The position numbers were made by a program, and so were the translations under genes. The notes below the pieces were generated by a model that ran no database searches, had not been told where the DNA came from, and was given only the letters and a program-made list of their open reading frames with translations. A stretch of DNA of 64,000 bases from Streptomyces sp. MP131-18 (GTDB lineage: Bacteria > Actinomycetota > Actinomycetes > Streptomycetales > Streptomycetaceae). Shown here piece by piece: positions 58,429 through 64,000 of this stretch. Positions within the stretch are counted from its first letter, which is position 1, and the number at the start of each line of letters is the position of its first letter. The stretch covers positions 3,531,881 to 3,595,880 of the forward strand of contig NZ_LZNS01000001.1 in the NCBI RefSeq assembly GCF_001984575.1. Reading direction: 5' to 3'.

Positions 58429-59439
58429 ATGACAGATATGCCGCGCCGGCGGCCCACGCTCGACGAGGTGGCCGAGCGTGCCGGCGTCTCCCGTTCGGCG
58501 GCTTCCCGGGTGCTCAACAACGCGCCCCACGTCAGCCGCGACAAGCGCGAGGCGGTCCAACGGGCCATCAGGGAGCTCCGTTACGTGCCGAACACGACGG
58601 CGCGGGCACTCGCGACCCGCCAGCGGGGAGTGGCCGCTCTCGTCATCTCGGGGGAGACACCTGCGATCTTCGCGGACCCGTTCTTCGCCAAGGTGATCGT
58701 CGGTGCGTCGGCCGCCCTGGAGGAGGCCGATCTGCACCTGATGCTGTGCCTTGCAGCCGCCGACCGCAGTCGGCAGCGCCTGGCGGAACTGCTGCGTGCC
58801 CGGGGCGTCGACGGCGTGATGCTCATGGCTGTTCGCGAGAACGACCCCGTGCTCCACACCGCCCGGGAGACGGAGCTGCCCGTGGTCTTCGGCGGACGCC
58901 CGGCCGGTCACGAACCGCCGTGGTACGTGGACGCCGACAACGTCGGCGGCGCGCGCCGGGCCACGGAGCATTTGCTCGCCCGCGGACGGAGGCGGGTGGT
59001 CATGATCTGCGGACCGCTGGACACACAGGTCAGCCGCGAACGCCACCGCGGTTACCGGGAGGCCATGATCCTTGCCGGGCTCGAGCCCCTCCCCCCGGCG
59101 AGCGGGGACTTCACCGAGCCCAGCGGGGCCACCGCCATGACCGAACTGCTCGAACGGCACCCGGACGTGGACGCGGTTTTCGCCGCCAACGACAACATGG
59201 CGGCCGGTGCCCTGCGCGCGCTGCGCGGCGCCGGCCGGGCCGTCCCGCACGACGTCGCGGTCGTGGGGTTCGACGACCTGGACATCGCGCAGATCACCGA
59301 ACCGTCGCTGACCACGGTTCGCCAGCCCATCCAGGCCCTGGGCCACGAAACAGCACGCATGCTCGTCAGGCTCATCGGCGGCGAGGAGCCCAGCCCGCTG
59401 ATACTGCCCACCCGCCTGGTCGCGCGTTCCAGCACCTGA
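58429..59439 (+). CDS. LacI-family repressor, CebR-like
   Basis: 336 residues from ATG 58429. The N-terminal HTH is the LacI type (PTLDEVAERAGVSRSAASRVLNNAPHVS, then REAVQRAIRELRYVPNTTARAL). The effector domain reads like a periplasmic sugar-binding protein (FADPFFAKVIVGASAALEE; DAVFAANDNMAAGALRALRGAG; VVGFDDLDIAQITEPSLTTV). Divergent from the secreted cellulase, with a matching operator before each gene, so it is the probable local repressor of cellulose use, released by cello-oligosaccharide. Effector identity is inference. Confidence 0.9.
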   Translation: MTDMPRRRPTLDEVAERAGVSRSAASRVLNNAPHVSRDKREAVQRAIRELRYVPNTTARALATRQRGVAALVISGETPAIFADPFFAKVIVGASAALEEADLHLMLCLAAADRSRQRLAELLRARGVDGVMLMAVRENDPVLHTARETELPVVFGGRPAGHEPPWYVDADNVGGARRATEHLLARGRRRVVMICGPLDTQVSRERHRGYREAMILAGLEPLPPASGDFTEPSGATAMTELLERHPDVDAVFAANDNMAAGALRALRGAGRAVPHDVAVVGFDDLDIAQITEPSLTTVRQPIQALGHETARMLVRLIGGEEPSPLILPTRLVARSST

Positions 59440-59455
59440 CCCGCCGGGGGACCGC

Positions 59456-60080
59456 ATGGACGAACGCGTCGGCGGCCACCGCGACGGTGTCCAGGCGGTC
59501 CACGGTCGGGCCGGGGCCGCCGCCGAGACCCGCGAGGCCGTCGAGGCCGTCGAGGCCGTCGAGGCGCTCATCCGGCGCCGCGGATACCGGCGCCGGAAGA
59601 AGTCCGCCGGGCCGTCGCCGATGCCGGAGCCGATCTCCCACGAACTCGCCTGGCCCTATCCGAGCGAGATCATCAAAAGGAGCCGGCAGGTCGCCCGCGA
59701 ACACTCGCTCGCCGTGCCCGTGGCCGAGCACGGTGGCCACGCCCCCGACCGGGCCGGACCGAGACCGTGCCGGCCCGTCACCCCACCGCCGTTACGCCAC
59801 ACACGACTGTCCGCCAGGCGTCACCTGCTCGACCCGGGACACCGGCCGCGTCGCCACCATCGCCGGCCCCTCCACTCCTTCGCCGACCGTGCCCGACTGG
59901 CCGGCTGCCGCGCGGCATTGGACATCAGCGGCACCCCGGCGGACGAGGACTCTTCCGTACCGGCGACTTCTACGCGAAGCCCTGGCACCTGGTGCGGGCC
60001 CTGGCCGACCCGCGGGCCGCCCTGCGTCGCCGGCACCGGGCCCCTCCCGCTGGTGCGGCGGTCCGTGGCACGGCGGCATC
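59456..60080 (+). pseudogene. Decayed coding sequence after the LacI gene
   Basis: A start codon at 59456 with GGGGGA upstream opens a frame with good codon statistics to about 59790 (EAVEAVEAVEALIRRRGYRRRKK; PEPISHELAWPYPSEIIKRS). After that, coding-like sequence continues only in other frames: RYATHDCPPGVTCSTRDTG, and then GLFRTGDFYAKPWHLVRALAD at ~59945-60030. This pattern suggests one or two frameshifts in a former gene, or unrelated fragments. GAGGCCGTC repeats three times at 59534-59560. I do not recognise the family. The rest of the stretch to 60258 has no gene. Confidence 0.35.
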
Positions 60081-60258
60081 ACGGCGTCGGCCCGTGCCGG
60101 CCGGGCGCCGACCGGGCGGCTGCTCCGGGCAACCGAAGCTCGGCGAGAGGGAGTTGCCGCTCGGTGCCGACCCGCGCGGGCTATGGTGAGGGCGGGGCGT
60201 CCGGGGTGCGGGGGACCGCACCGAGTGCCCGGGTCCGGCGTGCTGCGTGGAAGGTTCC

Positions 60259-60612
60259 GTGAACTACCGAACGTACAGAATCGCCCTCGTGACCCTTCTC
60301 CTCGTGCCGGCGGCATGGGGAGCGGCGAGCCTGGCGGGGTCCCTGACGGCGTCGACGGAGGTCGTGTGCCCCGGGGAGAACGTGGGCGAGGACGGGGAGG
60401 AGCACCCGGGGCCGATGCGCCCCGGTGACACCCAATGCGCGGTGCTGGACGGGTCCGTCATGGTGGGGACACGAACCTACGAGCAGCAGCAGCGGACACA
60501 GTCCCTTGAGCGGCGTCGGGACGCCAGGAACGGAATCCTGCTGCTGACGTACAGCGCCGTGGGGGCGTTCCTGGCGTGGCGCGCCTCGCCGCGGGGAGCG
60601 GACGAGGACTGA
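60259..60612 (+). CDS. Small membrane protein, unknown function
   Basis: 117 residues from GTG 60259 (GGAAGG 4 nt upstream); GTG 60247 is an alternative. Two membrane helices (IALVTLLLVPAAWGAASLAGSL and GILLLTYSAVGAFLAW) flank an exported loop with two Cys (VVCPGEN and TQCAVLDG) that could pair. Both ends face the cytoplasm if the first helix is N-in. No family recognised. Confidence 0.6.
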   Translation: MNYRTYRIALVTLLLVPAAWGAASLAGSLTASTEVVCPGENVGEDGEEHPGPMRPGDTQCAVLDGSVMVGTRTYEQQQRTQSLERRRDARNGILLLTYSAVGAFLAWRASPRGADED

Positions 60613-60913
60613 ACGCCTCCCGTCACAGCGTCGGCCCGCCGACAGGATCGCCCCGAACCGGCCGGGCACGCGGAACACCCCGGTACGCCGTTCAACGAGC
60701 CGAGCCGAGCCGAGCGCCGTGTGCCGTGTGCCGCCCATCCCTCGAGCGCGCCTCCATACCTTCGGAAATAGGGCTCCGGGCGGTATCGGCTGGCGGGCGG
60801 CCTCCCGGCATGGCGCCGGCACCACCAGGCAACCGCCGCCGCAACCACTCGCTCCGCCCTCGACGTGGTGCCGGCCGTGGCAGCCTCCGGAGCCGCCATC
60901 CGGTCGGGCGCGT
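60613..60913. other. Gap without a supported gene
   Basis: A 301-bp stretch between convergent genes. A GAGCC tandem (60699-60714) is followed by a GTGCC repeat; no gene or convincing terminator is visible. Confidence 0.5.
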
Positions 60914-61912
60914 TCAGTCCCGGCCGCCGGGGTGGTGGTGCCGCCAGATGGCGAAGACCGTGCAGGACGCCGCGGCCCAGCCGACCAGCACCAGGTAGGG
61001 CTGGACGTGCTGGTGGCCGGCGAAGTACACGGCGGTGTGCTGCGCGTTCACGGAGGCACCGGGCGGCAGCCAGCGGCCGATCGCGCCGAGCACGGACGGC
61101 AGGAGCGGCCAGGAGACGGCGCCGCCGGAGGAGGGGTTGCCGAGCATCACCATCAGCACCCAGGTGGGCAGGATCGCCCAGCGCCGCACCAGGGTGTTGA
61201 ACATCGTGAAGGTCATGCCCGAGGCGAACATGGTGAGCGAGACGATGGTCCAGGACTGGGGGAACGGCAGCTCCACCGCGTCGAGCAGCCACGTCACCGT
61301 CGCGACGATCGCGAAGCCGCCGAGCAGCGCGTAGGCGGCGGTGGCGAGGGCCCGTTCGAGGGGTTTGAGCGTGCCCGCGTTGGCGCTGAGCTGCACCGCG
61401 CCGAGGAAGCCGGTGATCACGGCGGCGATGGAGAGGTAGAACAGGGCGAGCCCGCGCGGGTCCCCAGGATGCAGGGGTTTGAGGTCGCGGATGTCAAGGC
61501 GCGCGTCGACGGAGCGGGCCGCGGCGCGGGCGGCGCCGGTCAGGAGCTCCGCCACCGAGGCGCCGGCGGCGCTCGCGGTGTCCAGCTCGATGCGGCCGTT
61601 GCGCTCGCGCACGATGGCGAAGACGCGCTGCGCCTCGACGGCGTCCACAGCCTGTGGATAGTCCGCGTACTCCCGCCGGTCCAGGGAGGCCGAGAGCCGC
61701 TCCTGCAACGCGTCGAGGAACGCACCGTCCGGGCGGCCGACGACCGCGACCGGCACCTCGCGCGGCGTCGGATTCGCCATCGCGTACGTGTAGGAGCCGG
61801 CGAAGAGACCGGCGGAGGCCGCGACGATCAGCACGATCACGAGCGCGGGAAGGTACGGCGAGTGCCGGAAGGCACGCCAGTGTCCACTCACCAGCCCACC
61901 ATATTCGGACAT
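60914..61912 (-). CDS. DUF3533/ABC-2-like membrane protein
   Basis: 332 residues from ATG 61912. One N-terminal helix (LPALVIVLIVAASAGLFAGSYTY), an extracytoplasmic domain (~50-150: VPVAVVGRPDGAFLDALQERL), then about five or six helices to the end (LALFYLSIAAVITGFLGAVQLS onward). This N-in, large-loop, helix-bundle layout is that of YhgE/Pip-type and DUF3533 proteins related to ABC-2 permeases. No ATPase partner is adjacent. Divergent from hrpA, 70 bp away. Function unknown, possibly export or envelope stress. Confidence 0.78.
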   Translation of the reverse strand: MSEYGGLVSGHWRAFRHSPYLPALVIVLIVAASAGLFAGSYTYAMANPTPREVPVAVVGRPDGAFLDALQERLSASLDRREYADYPQAVDAVEAQRVFAIVRERNGRIELDTASAAGASVAELLTGAARAAARSVDARLDIRDLKPLHPGDPRGLALFYLSIAAVITGFLGAVQLSANAGTLKPLERALATAAYALLGGFAIVATVTWLLDAVELPFPQSWTIVSLTMFASGMTFTMFNTLVRRWAILPTWVLMVMLGNPSSGGAVSWPLLPSVLGAIGRWLPPGASVNAQHTAVYFAGHQHVQPYLVLVGWAAASCTVFAIWRHHHPGGRD

Positions 61913-61982
61913 AACGCCCACAACACGCCTGGTCGGATAACGGCTCGCCGCCCCCGCACGGAGGTGAGACCCTTGGGTGCGT

Positions 61983-64000
61983 ATGTCTACACACCCCTCC
62001 CCCCTATCAGATCTCGCCGACCGGCTGCCCGGTCTCATGCTGCGCGACCAGCGCCGCCTCGGCCGCCGCCTCGACGGGGCCCGACGCGTCCGCAAGCCGG
62101 CCGCGCAGGCCGCGGTGCTCGCGGAGATCGCCGAGGCGGTCGGCGCGGCCGAGCTGCGCGTGCAGGCGCGGCGCGCCGCCGTACCGCGGATCACCTATCC
62201 CGAGCAGTTGCCCGTCAGCCAGAAGAAGGACGAGATCCTGGCGGCGATACGCGATCACCAGGTGGTGATCGTCGCCGGGGAGACGGGCTCGGGCAAGACC
62301 ACCCAGATCCCGAAGATCTGCCTGGAGCTGGGCCGCGGGGTCCAGGGGCTGATCGGGCACACCCAGCCGCGCCGGATCGCGGCGCGCACGGTCGCGCAGC
62401 GCGTCGCCGACGAGCTGGGCGGGCAGTTGGGCGACGCGGTCGGCTACAAGGTGAGGTTCACCGACCAGGCCGGCGACGACACACTGGTCAAGCTGATGAC
62501 CGACGGCATCCTGCTGGCGGAGGTCCAGCACGACCGCGAGCTGCGCCAGTACGACACCCTCATCATCGACGAGGCCCACGAGCGCAGCCTCAACATCGAC
62601 TTCCTGCTCGGCTACCTGGCCCAACTGCTGCCGCGCCGCCCGGATCTGAAGGTGGTCATCACCTCGGCCACGATCGACCCGCAGCGGTTCGCGCGGCACT
62701 TCCGCGACCGCGAGGGGCGCGACGCGCCGGTCATCGAGGTCTCGGGCCGCACGTTCCCCGTGGAGGTGCGCTACCGGCCGCTGCTGGAGGAGGAGGGCGA
62801 GGCGCCGGACCGCGACCAGGTCACCGCGATCTGCGAGGCGGTCGACGAGCTTCAGGCCTCGGGCCCGGGCGACATCCTGGTCTTCCTCTCCGGCGAGCGG
62901 GAGATCCGCGACACCGCGGACGCGCTGGAGAAGCGGAAGCTGCGCATGACCGAGGTGCTGCCGCTGTACGCGCGGCTGTCGCACGGCGAGCAGCAGCGGG
63001 TCTTCCAGGCGCACCCGGGGCGGCGGGTGGTCCTGGCGACGAACGTGGCGGAGACCTCGCTGACGGTGCCCGGCATCAAGTACGTGATCGACCCGGGCAC
63101 GGCCCGCATCTCGCGCTACAGCCACCGCACCAAGGTGCAGCGGCTGCCGATCGAGGCGGTCTCGCAGGCCAGCGCGAACCAGCGGAAGGGCCGCTGCGGC
63201 CGGACCAGCGACGGCATCTGCATCCGGCTGTACTCGGAGGAGGACTTCCTCTCCCGGCCGGAGTTCACCGACGCGGAGATCCTGCGGACGAACCTGGCCT
63301 CGGTGATCCTCCAGATGAACGCGGCGGGTCTCGGCGACATCGAGCGCTTCCCGTTCATCGACCCGCCCGACCACCGGTCGATCAAGGCGGGCGTGCAGCT
63401 GCTCGAAGAGCTGGGCGCGCTCGCGGGCGCGCGGCTGACGGACACGGGCCGGAAGCTGGCGCAGCTGCCGGTGGACCCGCGGCTGGCTCGGATGATCCTG
63501 GAGGCGGACCGCAACGGGTGCGCGCGCGAGGTCATGGTGATCGCCGCCGCGCTGTCGATCCAGGACCCGCGGGAGCGGCCGGCGGACAAGCAGCAGCAGG
63601 CGGACGCGAAGCACGCCAGGTTCCGGGAGGGGCCCGCGGAGGAGTCGGACTTCCTGGGGCTGCTCGCACTGTGGCGTTACGTGCGGGAGCAGCAACGGGC
63701 GCTGTCGTCCTCGGCGTTCAGGCGGATGTGCCGGACGGAGTTCCTGAACTACCTGCGGATACGCGAGTGGCAGGACATCTATTCCCAACTGCGCACGGTT
63801 GCGAAGACGTTGCGCATCGAGCTGTCGGAGCTCGACGCGGAGCCCGCGCGCATCCACCAGTCGCTGCTCGCCGGGCTGCTGTCGCACGTGGGCCTCAAGG
63901 ACCCCGACAAGCACGAGTATCTGGGCGCGCGGGGCACGAAGTTCGCGGTGTTTCCCGGGTCCGTGCTGTTCAAGAAGCCGCCGCGGTGGGTGATGTCCGC
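61983..64000 (+). CDS. hrpA: ATP-dependent RNA helicase HrpA, N-terminal part; partial
   Basis: 672 codons are present and the gene runs off the window. The start is ATG 61983 or GTG 61977, with GGAGG at 60-64 of that line a little far away. DEAH-box motifs are clear: I GETGSGKTTQ (~99-108), Ia QPRRIAARTVAQRV, II IIDEAHERSLN (~195), III TSATIDPQRF, V NVAETSLTVPGIKYVIDPG and VI QRKGRCGRTSDG. The winged-helix/ratchet region follows (DPRLARMILEADRNGC). Full HrpA is about 1300 residues. Acts on RNA in the cytoplasm. Confidence 0.95.
   Translation, partial: MSTHPSPLSDLADRLPGLMLRDQRRLGRRLDGARRVRKPAAQAAVLAEIAEAVGAAELRVQARRAAVPRITYPEQLPVSQKKDEILAAIRDHQVVIVAGETGSGKTTQIPKICLELGRGVQGLIGHTQPRRIAARTVAQRVADELGGQLGDAVGYKVRFTDQAGDDTLVKLMTDGILLAEVQHDRELRQYDTLIIDEAHERSLNIDFLLGYLAQLLPRRPDLKVVITSATIDPQRFARHFRDREGRDAPVIEVSGRTFPVEVRYRPLLEEEGEAPDRDQVTAICEAVDELQASGPGDILVFLSGEREIRDTADALEKRKLRMTEVLPLYARLSHGEQQRVFQAHPGRRVVLATNVAETSLTVPGIKYVIDPGTARISRYSHRTKVQRLPIEAVSQASANQRKGRCGRTSDGICIRLYSEEDFLSRPEFTDAEILRTNLASVILQMNAAGLGDIERFPFIDPPDHRSIKAGVQLLEELGALAGARLTDTGRKLAQLPVDPRLARMILEADRNGCAREVMVIAAALSIQDPRERPADKQQQADAKHARFREGPAEESDFLGLLALWRYVREQQRALSSSAFRRMCRTEFLNYLRIREWQDIYSQLRTVAKTLRIELSELDAEPARIHQSLLAGLLSHVGLKDPDKHEYLGARGTKFAVFPGSVLFKKPPRWVMS

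Overview
The window is high-GC DNA with strong third-position G/C bias, ATGA-type overlapping operons, GTG starts and lipobox lipoproteins. It carries a type VII secretion (ESX) locus, a StrR-like regulator, CebR-like operators and actinobacterial tRNA genes. All of this fits a Streptomyces-like filamentous actinomycete. The species cannot be named from the sequence alone.

Layout. (1) 1-4.7 kb: a large secreted multi-domain carbohydrate-active protein (minus strand, cut by the window start), divergent from a lipoprotein made of two similar halves. (2) 5.0-24 kb: a complete T7SS locus. Five small or medium substrate-like genes and a 771-residue helical protein are followed by eccC, eccD, mycP, eccB, eccE and one unknown gene, nearly all overlapping or abutting. 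A NarL-type response regulator follows, convergent with an unusual sensor kinase that seems to be a kinase fused to a degenerate second kinase. (3) 24-44.3 kb: a biosynthetic region. It has a StrR-like ParB-fold regulator, a TPR protein, a DAO-type FAD oxidoreductase, a LuxR regulator, a PaaN-like aldehyde dehydrogenase, an SDR with an altered active site, a flavin monooxygenase and a 2447-residue C-A-PCP-C-A-PCP-TE peptide synthetase. An alpha/beta hydrolase, an MFS exporter, a LysR regulator and a methyltransferase lie on its far side. The first adenylation domain reads as a serine-type domain; the second is not assignable. I cannot match the cluster to a known product.

(4) 44.4-52.1 kb: mostly ordinary metabolism and signalling on the minus strand (epimerase, geranylgeranyl-reductase-like flavoprotein, GAF-SpoIIE phosphatase, alpha/beta hydrolase, aldo/keto reductase, GH51 arabinofuranosidase). 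(5) 52.2-56.7 kb: tRNA-Asp and tRNA-Phe followed by a terminator, a frameshifted tyrosine integrase, a TetR regulator with a well-formed divergent promoter and two operators, a hydrolase-SDR pair, a transposase scrap and a lipoprotein. This looks like the eroded remnant of an element inserted at tRNA-Phe. (6) 57-59.4 kb: a secreted GH6 cellulase and a divergent LacI regulator sharing two identical 14-bp CebR-like boxes. (7) 59.4-64 kb: decayed coding sequence, a small membrane protein, a DUF3533-like membrane protein and the 5' part of hrpA, which runs off the window.

Working model (inference). The regulators at 23.8-28.7 kb and the operators at 30.6 and 40.3 kb probably control one secondary-metabolite unit. 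The two-component pair at 20.9-23.8 kb probably responds to an envelope signal and controls the T7SS operon. All identifications rest on reading translated sequence and motifs; no database search was run.
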